Source of the DNA: Knoellia sp. Soil729 | Lineage (GTDB): Bacteria; Actinomycetota; Actinomycetes; Actinomycetales; Dermatophilaceae | Assembly (NCBI RefSeq): GCF_001427985.1 | Contig: NZ_LMSA01000001.1 | Location: forward strand, 377,629-441,628 | Length of the DNA: 64,000 bases | Direction of reading: 5' to 3' | Shown here: in pieces, positions 27,923-38,686 of the stretch | Layout of the letters: every line of letters starts with the position of its first letter | Numbering within the stretch: the stretch's first letter is position 1 | Translations under genes and position numbers: made by a program | The notes under the pieces: model-generated | What the model saw: only the letters and a program-made list of their open reading frames with translations | The model's database searches: none | What the model was told of the DNA's origin: nothing

Positions 27923-28465
27923 TCAAGCCGACTCGTGGTCCGTGGCGCGGGCGACGTGGAAGCGGTCCAGCTGCGCCACGCCGGGAGCAAGCTCGCTCCA
28001 GTGGCCCGAGAACCGCAGCAGCGCCACCCCTGTGGTGGGGAAGCCCTGGCTCATGAGGTCGTGGGCGCGGTCGCTGCCCTCGCCGTCGGCCAGGAGCGAG
28101 GCCAGCACCGGGATCCCCGGGGCGTGGCCCACCAGCATCACGACGTTGGCGTCGGCGTCGGCCTCGCGCACGACCTCGAGCAGCCGGTCGGCCGAGGCGT
28201 TGTAGATGCGGTGCTCCTCGTGGATGTCCGCCTCGCAGCAGCCCGCCTTCCAGATGCCCTCGCAGGTCTGCAGCGCCCGGATCGCCGTCGAGCAGAAGAC
28301 CTCGTCCACCCCGATCCCCTGCTCACACAGCCAGCGGCCGGCCCCCTCCGCGTCACGGTGGCCGCGCGGCGCCAGCTCCCGTTCATGGTCGGCGTCGTAG
28401 CCACCCTGCTCGGCCTTGGCGTGGCGCACGAGCACGAGCGTCCGGTCCTCAGCTGCGGTGGTCAT
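27923..28465 (-). CDS. SixA-like histidine phosphatase
   Basis: A 180-residue member of the histidine phosphatase superfamily. LVLVRHAKAE holds the phospho-accepting RH-A motif, DEVFCSTAIRALQT the second basic cluster and MLVGHAPGI the second catalytic histidine. The short length and RHAKAE start resemble SixA, which removes phosphate from histidine on phosphotransfer proteins. The gene is convergent with the MarR gene (37-base gap) and 31 bases after the 2-hydroxyacid dehydrogenase on the same strand. Physiological substrate unknown. Confidence 0.88.
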   Translation of the reverse strand: MTTAAEDRTLVLVRHAKAEQGGYDADHERELAPRGHRDAEGAGRWLCEQGIGVDEVFCSTAIRALQTCEGIWKAGCCEADIHEEHRIYNASADRLLEVVREADADANVVMLVGHAPGIPVLASLLADGEGSDRAHDLMSQGFPTTGVALLRFSGHWSELAPGVAQLDRFHVARATDHESA

Positions 28466-28496
28466 GACCCGATCCTGCCCTTGTCCGCCGGGGATG

Positions 28497-29426
28497 TCAG
28501 GTCTTGACAATCGGTCGCACGAGGTGGTGCGGCGCCTCCCCGGCGACGATGAGGGCCAGCTGCTCGCGCACGAGGTCGGCCATCCGCGGAAGCAGCGCCG
28601 TCGTGTTGCCACCGGCGTGGGGGGTGATGAGGACGTCGGGTGCCGTCCACAGCGGGTGGCCGTCGGGCAGCGGCTCGGGCTCGGTGACATCGAGGGCGAT
28701 GCGCAGCCGACCGGCGTGGCGCACGAGCGCGTCGGTGTCGGCCACGGGTCCTCGCGCGACGTTGACGAGCAGCGCCCCGTCCGGCATGGTCGACAGGAAG
28801 GTGTCGTCGACGAGCCGCGTGGTGGACTCGTTGAGCGGGACGATGACCACGACGACGTCGTGCTCGGGCAGCAGGGCGGGCAGCTCGTCGATGCCGTGGA
28901 CGACGTCGACGAGGTCGTCACCGCCGCGCGCCCGGGAGGCCACCGCCGTCAGGGAGACGTCGAACGCGCTGAACCGACGTGCGATCGCCGTGCCCACGGA
29001 GCCATAGCCGACGATGAGCACGCGACGGTCGGCGAGCGACGTGCGCTGGCCCAGCGGCTGCCACGTCGCCCGGTCGCCGGAGCGCACGGCTTCCGGGATG
29101 CCCCGCAGCGAGGCGATGGTCAGCCCCAGCGCGAGCTCGGCCGTGGGTGCGTCGTAGACACCGGCCGCGTTGGCGATGCCGACCGTCTCCGGGACGACCT
29201 CGAGCACCCCGTCGTAGCCCGCCGACTGCAGCTGGACGAGCCGACACTGCGGCAGGTCGGCGACGGTGCCGAGCTTGTGCGCGGCGCCGAGGTAGGGCGC
29301 GATGACGACCTCGATGCGGTCGTCGTCCGCGGGACCGGAGCCGGGGTCCCAGATGACGCTGTCCACGCCGGGGACGTCACCCACGGCGTCACGAAGGAGG
29401 GGTTCGGGGAAGGAGACGACGACCAT
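28497..29426 (-). CDS. D-isomer-specific 2-hydroxyacid dehydrogenase
   Basis: An NAD(P)-dependent dehydrogenase of 309 residues. The nucleotide-binding loop is VLIVGYGSVGTAIA, the catalytic arginine is in LLVNVARGPVADTDAL, the glutamate in LDVTEPEPLPDGHPLW and the histidine in VLITPHAGGNT, all in family order. This group reduces 2-keto acids (glyoxylate, hydroxypyruvate, phosphoglycerate series); the short N-terminal domain suggests a glyoxylate/hydroxypyruvate-type enzyme rather than SerA, but the substrate is not determined. Confidence 0.92.
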   Translation of the reverse strand: MVVVSFPEPLLRDAVGDVPGVDSVIWDPGSGPADDDRIEVVIAPYLGAAHKLGTVADLPQCRLVQLQSAGYDGVLEVVPETVGIANAAGVYDAPTAELALGLTIASLRGIPEAVRSGDRATWQPLGQRTSLADRRVLIVGYGSVGTAIARRFSAFDVSLTAVASRARGGDDLVDVVHGIDELPALLPEHDVVVVIVPLNESTTRLVDDTFLSTMPDGALLVNVARGPVADTDALVRHAGRLRIALDVTEPEPLPDGHPLWTAPDVLITPHAGGNTTALLPRMADLVREQLALIVAGEAPHHLVRPIVKT

Positions 29427-29447
29427 GACTGCGCACCCTAGGCGACG

Positions 29448-29873
29448 TCAGGCCGGGGTGAGCAGCGCGACCGGGATGCGGCGTTCGGTCTTCTCCTCGT
29501 AGCCCCCGAACGTCGTCCCCTCCGCGGCGAAGCGCCGCCACAACGCGTCGCGCTCCTCACCGTCGAGGATGCGCACGGTGACGACGTGTCGGCTGTCCCC
29601 CACCTCGATCGTCGCGGTCGGTGCCGCCCTGAGGTTGCGGAACCACTGCGGTTCGGCGTCGGACCCACCGGCGCTGCCGGTCACGGCGTAGCCACCGTCG
29701 GACTCGATGTAGCAGACGGGTGTGGTGATCTCGCGACCGCTCCTGCGACCCCTCACCGTGAGCAGGAGGACCGGCAGGCCCGCCATGCGCCGGAAGGCCG
29801 GCGCGCTGAACCGTCGGTACAGGGCCGCGTGCACGTTCGCGCCCGTCCGGATGACCTTGGACATGAGGGACAT
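29448..29873 (-). CDS. nitroreductase/deazaflavin (F420)-dependent oxidoreductase family protein
   Basis: A protein of about 141 residues of the split-barrel DDN/PNPOx-like family: GLPVLLLTVRGRRSGREITTPVCYIESDGGYAVTGSAGG, then WFRNLRAAPTATIEVG. These features occur in mycobacterial Ddn-type F420H2 reductases, which reduce quinones and nitro compounds. The start is uncertain: ATG at 29873 or 29864, or a longer form at 29897, none with a strong SD. It is divergent from the sugar dehydrogenase gene; F420 dependence is inferred from family. Confidence 0.83.
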   Translation of the reverse strand: MSLMSKVIRTGANVHAALYRRFSAPAFRRMAGLPVLLLTVRGRRSGREITTPVCYIESDGGYAVTGSAGGSDAEPQWFRNLRAAPTATIEVGDSRHVVTVRILDGEERDALWRRFAAEGTTFGGYEEKTERRIPVALLTPA

Positions 29874-29930
29874 CCTGCGAGTGTCCCCCTCGACCATGGT
29901 TCTCGTCACCCTTTGCGGCAAGGATGGGGT

Positions 29931-31136
29931 ATGCCGTCCGCCCACCTCGCCCGCCGACCTCTCGTCCTCGCGACGGCGGCTGCCCTGGCCCTGTCGGGCT
30001 GCACCGGCAACGGGACCCCGAGCAGCACCGGCCCGACCGAGGTCCCGACGACGCCAGCCGCCTCACCCGTCACCCCCACGGGGTCGAGCAGTTCGCCCTC
30101 GAGCCCGTCACCGACTCCTTCTTTAACTGCGACTGCGTCCCAGGGGCGGGATCTCCCCACGGGCTCGCCGTCGGACGTCATCACGGGTCTGGACGTGCCG
30201 TGGTCGATCGCGTTCCTGCCCGACGGGGACGCCCTGGTCACCCTGCGCGACAGTGGTGAGGTCCTGCGCGTCAGCCCGACCGGTGAGCGGTCGAGCCTGG
30301 GCAAGGTCGACGGAGTGGACGGAGAAGGTGAGGGCGGTCTGCTCGGGGTCGCGGTCTCACCGAGCTTCGCGACGGACGCCACGGTGCACCTCTACCTCAC
30401 CGCCTCGCACGACAACCGGGTCGTCCGGACAACCCTCGGGGCAGACGGGTTCGGGCCCATGACACCGGTGCTCACCGGCATACCCAAGGCGAGCAACCAC
30501 AACGGGGGCCGCATCAAGTGGGGCCCCGACGGCTTCCTCTACGTCGGCACGGGTGACGCAGGGCAGTCCGACCGGTCCCAGGACCGGGACGACCTGGGCG
30601 GCAAGATCCTGCGGGTCACGGCCGACGGCAAGGCCGCCCCGGGCAACCCCTTCGGGGCCAGTCCGGTGTGGAGCCTGGGCCATCGCAACGTCCAGGGCCT
30701 GGCCTGGGGCGCGGACGGCACGATGTTCGCCAGCGAGTTCGGCCAGAACACCTGGGACGAGCTCAACGTGATCGTGCCGGGCAAGAACTACGGCTGGCCG
30801 CAGGTCGAGGGCATCGAGGACTCCGGGGGCGACTTCGTGCCACCCATCGCACAGTGGGCGACCTCGGACTCCTCCCCCAGCGGCATCACCGTCGGGCCCG
30901 ACGGCGCCGTCTACCTGGCAGCGCTGCGCGGGGCCTCGCTGTGGAAGGTCGCCGTCGATGGACGTCGAGTTCGTGGCGAACCAGTTCGCTTGCTGCACAA
31001 CACCTACGGACGCATTCGTGACGTCGCCACCGCCCCCGATGGGAGCCTGTGGATCCTGAGCAACAACACGTTCCGGGGCGACCCCCGCACGGGCGACGAC
31101 CGGATCGTCCGGGTCCCCATCGGCTCAGGCCCCTGA
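29931..31136 (+). CDS. PQQ-type sugar dehydrogenase lipoprotein
   Basis: A secreted glucose/sorbosone dehydrogenase-like beta-propeller of 401 residues. The lipobox ALALSGC places the lipidated cysteine at 24, followed by a Ser/Thr/Pro spacer of about 45 residues. The propeller shows LDVPWSIAFLPDGDALVTLRDSGEVLRV, HNGGRIKWGPDGFLYVGTGDAG and LGHRNVQGLAWG, the blade motifs contributing the PQQ and calcium site in soluble aldose dehydrogenases. ATG at 29931 follows AAGGAT and lies in the octamer GTATGCCG. Acts on the outer membrane face if PQQ is available; no PQQ synthesis gene is in the window. Confidence 0.9.
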   Translation: MPSAHLARRPLVLATAAALALSGCTGNGTPSSTGPTEVPTTPAASPVTPTGSSSSPSSPSPTPSLTATASQGRDLPTGSPSDVITGLDVPWSIAFLPDGDALVTLRDSGEVLRVSPTGERSSLGKVDGVDGEGEGGLLGVAVSPSFATDATVHLYLTASHDNRVVRTTLGADGFGPMTPVLTGIPKASNHNGGRIKWGPDGFLYVGTGDAGQSDRSQDRDDLGGKILRVTADGKAAPGNPFGASPVWSLGHRNVQGLAWGADGTMFASEFGQNTWDELNVIVPGKNYGWPQVEGIEDSGGDFVPPIAQWATSDSSPSGITVGPDGAVYLAALRGASLWKVAVDGRRVRGEPVRLLHNTYGRIRDVATAPDGSLWILSNNTFRGDPRTGDDRIVRVPIGSGP

Positions 31137-31234
31137 CCGGCCGGTCGGCTACGCCCCGTTGTGCTCAGCCGGTCGGTACGTTGACAGCAGAGGTGGGCGG
31201 CGAAGCCCACCGGACGACGAGAGGTGGCACCACG

Positions 31235-31882
31235 ATGGCCGCAGTTGACGACATCCTCCAGAACCTGCCGATCGACCAGCTCGCCCAGCAGGTCGGCGCG
31301 CAGCCTCAGGAGGTGCAGCAGGCCGTGCAGACGGCCCTGCCTGCCCTGCTCGGCGGTCTGCAGGCCAATGCGCAGGGTGGTGGCTCCAGCTCCATCGTCG
31401 AAGCCCTCGGCCAGCATGACGACGACCTCCTCAGTGGAGGTGTCGACCTCGACCAGGTCGACCGCGCCGACGGCGAGAAGATCGCCTCGCACATCTTCGG
31501 ACCGAACCAGGACCAGGTCTACTCGGCACTCGGTGGCACGAGTGGCAACAGCGGACTGATGCGGAAGCTCATCCCGATCCTCGCCCCGATCGTGCTGTCG
31601 TACCTCGCCAACAAGGTGCTCAAGGGTGGTGGGCTCGGCGGCGCCATGGGTGGCGGCGGAACCGCCCCGCAGCAGGGCCAGGCACCGGCTGACCAGAGCG
31701 CTCAGGGTGGTCCCGGCTCGCTCGACTCGATGCTGCAGGACGTCCTCGGCGGAGCACTCGGAGGCGGCGCGGCCGCCCAGCAGACGCGGGCTCCCCAGCA
31801 GACCGAGCAGACGCACGAGTCGGGCGGAGGGGGCCTCCTCGGCGGGATCCTGGGCGGGCTGCTCGGCGGCGGTCGCCGCTGA
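31235..31882 (+). CDS. DUF937-family protein
   Basis: A 215-residue protein with a DUF937/YidB-like alpha-helical domain (DDILQNLPIDQLAQQVGAQ, then VQTALPALLGGLQANAQ and KLIPILAPIVLSYLANKVL), followed by glycine/alanine/glutamine-rich low-complexity sequence with repeated GGLLGG elements. Function unknown. ATG at 31235 follows GAGAGGTGG. A -10-like TACGTT lies at 31177-31182. It ends 4 bases before the constant-loop hairpin at 31887-31963 that separates it from convergent gatB. Confidence 0.88.
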   Translation: MAAVDDILQNLPIDQLAQQVGAQPQEVQQAVQTALPALLGGLQANAQGGGSSSIVEALGQHDDDLLSGGVDLDQVDRADGEKIASHIFGPNQDQVYSALGGTSGNSGLMRKLIPILAPIVLSYLANKVLKGGGLGGAMGGGGTAPQQGQAPADQSAQGGPGSLDSMLQDVLGGALGGGAAAQQTRAPQQTEQTHESGGGGLLGGILGGLLGGGRR

Positions 31883-31886
31883 ACAA

Positions 31887-31963
31887 CCCAGATGCCCAGG
31901 GTGCGGTGCGCGCGTTTGCGACGAAGGAGCAACTGAGCGCGTGACGCGCCCTGGGCATCTGGG
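31887..31963. terminator. constant-loop hairpin, copy 2 (between DUF937 and gatB)
   Basis: A 19-bp stem (CCCAGATGCCCAGGG plus TGCG at 31887-31905 with 31945-31963, one T-G). The loop at 31912-31941 is 30 bases identical to 7700-7729, beginning GCGTTTGCGACGAAGGAG. Lies between two convergent gene ends, so it may be a bidirectional terminator. Confidence 0.85.
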
Positions 31964-31980
31964 TGCCGTCAACGGGCCAG

Positions 31981-33507
31981 TCAGCCGGTGAGCTTGGCGA
32001 GGATGATCTCGCGGGCCTTGCCGGCGTCGGCCTGGCCCTTCATCTCCTTCATGACCTGGCCGATGAGGGCGCCGGCGGCCTGGACCTTGCCGTCACGAAC
32101 CTTCTGCGCCACCTCGGGGTTGGCCGCGATGACGGTGTCGACGGCTGCCTCGAGGGCGCCGTCGTCCTGGACGAGCTCGAGCCCACGGGCATCGGCGACC
32201 GCCGTCGGGGTGCCCTCGCCGTCGAGCACGCCCTCCCACACCTGGCGGGCCATGGAGTCGTTGAGGCGACCACCCTTGACGAGGCCTTCGAGCTCGACGA
32301 CGTGAGCAGGGGTGATCCCCCGCTCCACGGCATACGTGGCGACGTCGACGGCACCGTCGGTGTTGGCGCGACGGGCGATCTCACCGGACCACCACTTGCG
32401 TGCCCCGGCCGGCGTGGCACCCGCCTCGACGGTCGATCCGATGAGGTCGACCAGGCCGGCGTTGAGGACGTCGCGCATCTCGAGGTCGCTGAAACCCCAG
32501 TCGGACTGGAGCCGCTTGCGGCGCTGGGCCGGCGGCTCGGGCAGCGTGGCCCGCAGCTCCTCGACCCTCTCCTGCGGCGGGGCGACCGGCACGAGGTCGG
32601 GCTCGGGGAAGTAGCGGTAGTCGTCGGCGTCGGACTTCGGGCGACCCGAGGTCGTGACACCGGTGTCCTCGTGCCAGTGACGCGTCTCCTGCAGGATCGA
32701 GCCACCGGCCTGCAGGATCGCGCCGTGGCGGCACATCTCGTACCGGACAGCCCGCTCGACCGAGCGCAGCGAGTTGACGTTCTTGGTCTCGGTGCGCGTG
32801 CCCAGCGTGGTGGAGCCCTTGGGCATGAGCGAGAGGTTGACGTCACAGCGCATCGAGCCCTGCTCCATCTTCACGTCGGAGACGTCGAGCGCCTTGAGCA
32901 GGTCGCGCAGCGTCGCGACGTAGGCCCGGGCGATCTCGGGTGCCCGCTCCCCCGCACCACGCAGGGGCTTGGTCACGATCTCGATGAGGGGGATGCCGGC
33001 GCGGTTGTAGTCCACGAGCGAGTGGGTCGCCCCGTGGATGCGGCCGGTCGACCCGCCGACGTGCAGCGACTTGCCCGTGTCCTCCTCCATGTGGGCCCGC
33101 TCGATCTCGACGCGGTAGGTCGAGCCGTCGTCGAGGTCGACGTCCAGGTAGCCCTCGAACGCGATCGGCTCGTCGTACTGCGACGTCTGGAAGTTCTTGG
33201 GCATGTCCGGGTAGAAGTAGTTCTTCCGGGCGAACCGGCACCACTGCGCGATCTCGCAGTTGAGCGCCAGTCCGATCCGAATCGCCGACTCGACGGCCTT
33301 CTCGTTGACCACGGGCAGGGCGCCCGGGAGGCCGAGGCAGACGGGGCAGACCTGCGTGTTGGGCTCGGCTCCGAACTCGGTCGCGCAGCCGCAGAACATC
33401 TTGGTGTTCGTACCCAATTCGACGTGGACCTCAAGGCCCATGACCGGGTCGAAGGACTCGAGGACCTCCTCGTAGGAGATCGTGGCTTCGGTATCGATCG
33501 AACTCAT
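31981..33507 (-). CDS. gatB: Asp-tRNA(Asn)/Glu-tRNA(Gln) amidotransferase subunit B
   Basis: The tRNA-binding and kinase subunit of GatCAB, which converts Glu-tRNA(Gln) and Asp-tRNA(Asn) to the amidated forms in bacteria that lack GlnRS or AsnRS. Over 508 residues it shows the signature [41 protein letters not shown], and the C-terminal YqeY-like tail ([12 protein letters not shown] region). Start ATG at 33505-33507 is 1 base after the gatA stop, giving coupled translation. Ends 17 bases from the hairpin at 31887-31963. Confidence 0.97.
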   Translation of the reverse strand: MSSIDTEATISYEEVLESFDPVMGLEVHVELGTNTKMFCGCATEFGAEPNTQVCPVCLGLPGALPVVNEKAVESAIRIGLALNCEIAQWCRFARKNYFYPDMPKNFQTSQYDEPIAFEGYLDVDLDDGSTYRVEIERAHMEEDTGKSLHVGGSTGRIHGATHSLVDYNRAGIPLIEIVTKPLRGAGERAPEIARAYVATLRDLLKALDVSDVKMEQGSMRCDVNLSLMPKGSTTLGTRTETKNVNSLRSVERAVRYEMCRHGAILQAGGSILQETRHWHEDTGVTTSGRPKSDADDYRYFPEPDLVPVAPPQERVEELRATLPEPPAQRRKRLQSDWGFSDLEMRDVLNAGLVDLIGSTVEAGATPAGARKWWSGEIARRANTDGAVDVATYAVERGITPAHVVELEGLVKGGRLNDSMARQVWEGVLDGEGTPTAVADARGLELVQDDGALEAAVDTVIAANPEVAQKVRDGKVQAAGALIGQVMKEMKGQADAGKAREIILAKLTG

Positions 33508-33508
33508 G

Positions 33509-35089
33509 TCAGGCGCCCTCACCCTTCGTGACGTCTGCGGATGTGGTCGCTCCAGCCGTCGCATCCGCAGACGCGATGGAAGCGTTGGTGAGGTGGGGCG
33601 CGCGGTTGAGGAGTGGACCGCCCCACGACGCGAGCAGACGCTGCTCGAGGGCCGCGCCCACGGCATACAGGCGGTCGTCGGCAGCAGCCGGGGCGAGGAT
33701 CTGGAAGCCGGCCGGCAGGCCGTCCTCGTCGGCGAGGCCGCTGGGCAGGGACATGCCCGGCACACCGGCGAGGTTGGCGGGGATGGTGGCGATGTCGTTG
33801 AGGTACATGGCCATCGGGTCGTCGATCTTGTCGCCGAACCTGAACGCCGTCGTCGGTGCTGTCGGCGAGACCAGCACGTCCGCCGTCTCGAAGGCACGCG
33901 CGAAGTCGTCGGCGATGAGGCGACGGACCTTCTGCGCCGAGCCGTAGTAGGCGTCGTAGTAGCCCGACGAGAGGGCATAGGTGCCCAGGATGATGCGGCG
34001 CTTGACCTCGTCACCGAAGCCCGCGTCCCGGGTGGCCGCCATGACCTGCTCGGCGCTCGGCGCGTCGACACCCTCGGGGAGCACACGCAGGCCGAAGCGC
34101 ATGGCGTCGAACTTCGCGAGGTTGCTCGATGCCTCCGACGGGAGGATGAGGTAGTAGGCCGCGAGCGCCGCGGTGAAGCTGGGGCACGAGACCTCGACGA
34201 CCTCGGCGCCGGCGTCGACGAGGTGCTGGACGGACTCGTCGAAGCGGGCCTGGACACCGGCCTGGAAGCCGTCACCGGTGAGCTCACGGACGATGCCGAT
34301 CTTCATGCCCTTGACGTCGGCGCGGCGGGCCGCCTCGACCACGGGAGGGACGGGCGCGTCGATCGAGGTCGAGTCCATCGGGTCGTGGCCGCCGATGACC
34401 TCGTGCAGCAGCGCGGCGTCGAGCACGGTGCGCGTGCACGGGCCGGCCTGGTCCAGCGACGACGCGAGGGCGACGAGCCCGTAGCGCGAGACGCCGCCAT
34501 AGGTGGGCTTGGTCCCGACGGTCCCCGTCACCGCGGCGGGCTGGCGGATCGAACCGCCCGTGTCGGTGCCGATCGCGAGCGGCGCCTGGAAGGAGGCGAC
34601 GACCGCGCTGGACCCACCACCGGAGCCGCCGGGGATGCGGTCGAGGTCCCAGGGGTTGCGCGTCGGACCGTAGGCCGAGTGCTCCGTCGAGGAGCCCATC
34701 GCGAACTCGTCCATGTTGGTCTTGCCCAGGATGGGCATGCCGGCCTCGCGCAGACGCGCCACGACGGTGGCGTCGTAGGGCGGCACCCAGCCCTCGAGGA
34801 TCTTCGAGCCGCAGGTCGTCGGCAGGCCCTTGGTGGCGAGGACGTCCTTGACGGCGATCGGCACGCCGGCGAGCTGGTGCAGCGCCTCACCACGCCCGCG
34901 CCGCTCGTCGACGTCGCGGGCACTCGCGAGCGCGCCGTCGTGGTCGACGTGGAGGTAGGCGTGGACGTCGGTGTCGACGTCGTGGGTGCGCGCCAGCAGG
35001 GCCCGCGTCACCTCGACCGACGACGTCTCACCGCTGGCGAGGAGGTCGGCAAGCTCGGAGGCGCTGGCGCGGGTCAGGTCGGTGGTCAC
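33509..35089 (-). CDS. gatA: Asp-tRNA(Asn)/Glu-tRNA(Gln) amidotransferase subunit A
   Basis: The glutaminase/amidase subunit of GatCAB. The 526-residue protein has the amidase signature triad: K81 in [10 protein letters not shown]156 in [10 protein letters not shown] and the nucleophile S180 in [12 protein letters not shown]. It generates ammonia from glutamine or asparagine that is channelled to GatB. It follows gatC by 97 bases and precedes gatB by 1 base. GTG at 35087-35089 is the likely start. Confidence 0.97.
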   Translation of the reverse strand: MTTDLTRASASELADLLASGETSSVEVTRALLARTHDVDTDVHAYLHVDHDGALASARDVDERRGRGEALHQLAGVPIAVKDVLATKGLPTTCGSKILEGWVPPYDATVVARLREAGMPILGKTNMDEFAMGSSTEHSAYGPTRNPWDLDRIPGGSGGGSSAVVASFQAPLAIGTDTGGSIRQPAAVTGTVGTKPTYGGVSRYGLVALASSLDQAGPCTRTVLDAALLHEVIGGHDPMDSTSIDAPVPPVVEAARRADVKGMKIGIVRELTGDGFQAGVQARFDESVQHLVDAGAEVVEVSCPSFTAALAAYYLILPSEASSNLAKFDAMRFGLRVLPEGVDAPSAEQVMAATRDAGFGDEVKRRIILGTYALSSGYYDAYYGSAQKVRRLIADDFARAFETADVLVSPTAPTTAFRFGDKIDDPMAMYLNDIATIPANLAGVPGMSLPSGLADEDGLPAGFQILAPAAADDRLYAVGAALEQRLLASWGGPLLNRAPHLTNASIASADATAGATTSADVTKGEGA

Positions 35090-35186
35090 ATCGGTCCTTG
35101 CGGTTTGGAAGTCGTGATGGCTGCTGCGTGGTGGCGAAGGTCTGTGGCGTATGCCGGATGGTCACCACCCGGCACAGGTGCGCCGG

Positions 35187-35483
35187 TCAGTCTTCGTCAA
35201 GGATGCGGGGCACGGAGAAGCGCTGCTGGTCGGCCGCCGGCGCTCCTGCCAGGACCGCATCGGCCGCCAGGCTTGGGCGCACGACGTCGGGGCGCGTGAC
35301 GTTGACGATGGGCATCGGGTGGCTCATCGGCTCGACGCCCTCGATGGGCGCCTGCTGCACGACGGCCACGGACTCGAGGATGATCCCGAGCTCACCGACC
35401 ATCTTGTCGAGCTCGGCGTCGGAGAGGTCGATGCGGGCGAGACCGGCGAGGTGCGCCACGTCGTCGCGGGTGAGTTCAGCCAT
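35187..35483 (-). CDS. gatC: Asp-tRNA(Asn)/Glu-tRNA(Gln) amidotransferase subunit C
   Basis: The small subunit of 98 residues that wraps around GatA and GatB. Typical N-terminus MAELTRDDVAHLAGLARIDLSDAELDKMVGELG and C-terminal RPDVVRPSL segment. First gene of gatC-gatA-gatB; lies 37 bases after the ligA stop on the same strand. The gatC-gatA gap of 97 bases contains an octamer GTATGCCG at 35149. Confidence 0.96.
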   Translation of the reverse strand: MAELTRDDVAHLAGLARIDLSDAELDKMVGELGIILESVAVVQQAPIEGVEPMSHPMPIVNVTRPDVVRPSLAADAVLAGAPAADQQRFSVPRILDED

Positions 35484-35520
35484 GTGCCTCAGTCTAGGGC
35501 GCGCCCTCGGCAGCTTCCGC

Positions 35521-37689
<2,169 letters not shown>

Positions 37690-37819
37690 TCACGCCAACG
37701 GGGTCCTCGTCGGAGCGGCCCCGTGCACGCAGTTGTGCGTGTCCTGGTGAAGTGGGGCCCCCGTGCCGTGTCGCTGTGCCACAGTTCGCTCACCGTCCAG
37801 TCGAAGCCAGGGGGCCCAG

Positions 37820-38686
37820 ATGACCGACGACACCAGCATGCCGACCCCGCGGGGGCCGGCATCCGTGGCCGACTTCCTCGCGTCCTTCGACGGTGACGTC
37901 GACGCTGCGATCGCTGCGCTGCGGACCCACCACGACCGCGGCAGCAGTATCCGTGCGGCACTGCCGCTGCGGCAGCGTCCCCGACGCGAGCGCTCGGGCG
38001 ACCACATCATCACGGTGACGGATCTGCGCAAGACCTACAGGATGGGTCGGCAGAAGGTCAGCGCGCTCGGCGGCGTCTCCCTCGAGATCGACCGGGGTGA
38101 GTTCGTGGCCCTCACCGGTGCCAGTGGGAGCGGCAAGAGCACCCTGCTGCAGATCATCGGCGGCCTCGACAAGCCCAGCGGGGGCACGGTGCTCGTCGAC
38201 GGTGTCGACATCGGCACGCTGAGCGACGCCAAGCTGTCGCGCTTCCGCAACCGGACCATCGGGTTCGTCTTCCAGTTCTTCTACCTCCAGCCGTTCCTGC
38301 GCCTCGTGACCAACACCGAGGTTCCCGGCATGTTCGCCAAGACGCCGCGCAAGCAGCGCAGGGCCCAAGCCCTTGACCTCATCGAGGAGGTCGGGTTGTC
38401 GGACCGCTCCCGGCACCTGCCCCGAGAGATGTCCGGGGGCCAGATGCAGCGCGCAGCCATCGCCCGCGCCCTGCTCAACCAGCCGCTGGTGCTGCTGGCC
38501 GACGAGCCCACCGGCAATCTCGACAGCGCCACGGGTGCGTCGATCATCGAGCTCTTCGAGCGCATCCGCGACGAGTTCGGCACCACCATCGTCATCGTCA
38601 CCCACGACGACGACCTGGCCGAGCGCGCCGACCGCACGATCCGGCTCAGCGACGGGCTCGTCGTGCCGAGCGGGGTGCCCGCATGA
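37820..38686 (+). CDS. MacB-type ABC transporter ATP-binding protein
   Basis: A 288-residue ATPase of the lipoprotein/MacB exporter class: Walker A GASGSGKST, Q-loop FVFQFFYLQPFLRLVTN, signature MSGGQMQRAAIARA, Walker [16 protein letters not shown] and H-loop VTHDDDLAERAD. Unlike its neighbours in the family it carries about 65 extra N-terminal residues before HIITVTDLRKTY, polar and proline-rich, of unknown role. The ATG at 37820 has GGGGG upstream. It overlaps the permease by 4 bases (ATGA), so the two form one exporter; substrate unknown. Confidence 0.92.
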   Translation: MTDDTSMPTPRGPASVADFLASFDGDVDAAIAALRTHHDRGSSIRAALPLRQRPRRERSGDHIITVTDLRKTYRMGRQKVSALGGVSLEIDRGEFVALTGASGSGKSTLLQIIGGLDKPSGGTVLVDGVDIGTLSDAKLSRFRNRTIGFVFQFFYLQPFLRLVTNTEVPGMFAKTPRKQRRAQALDLIEEVGLSDRSRHLPREMSGGQMQRAAIARALLNQPLVLLADEPTGNLDSATGASIIELFERIRDEFGTTIVIVTHDDDLAERADRTIRLSDGLVVPSGVPA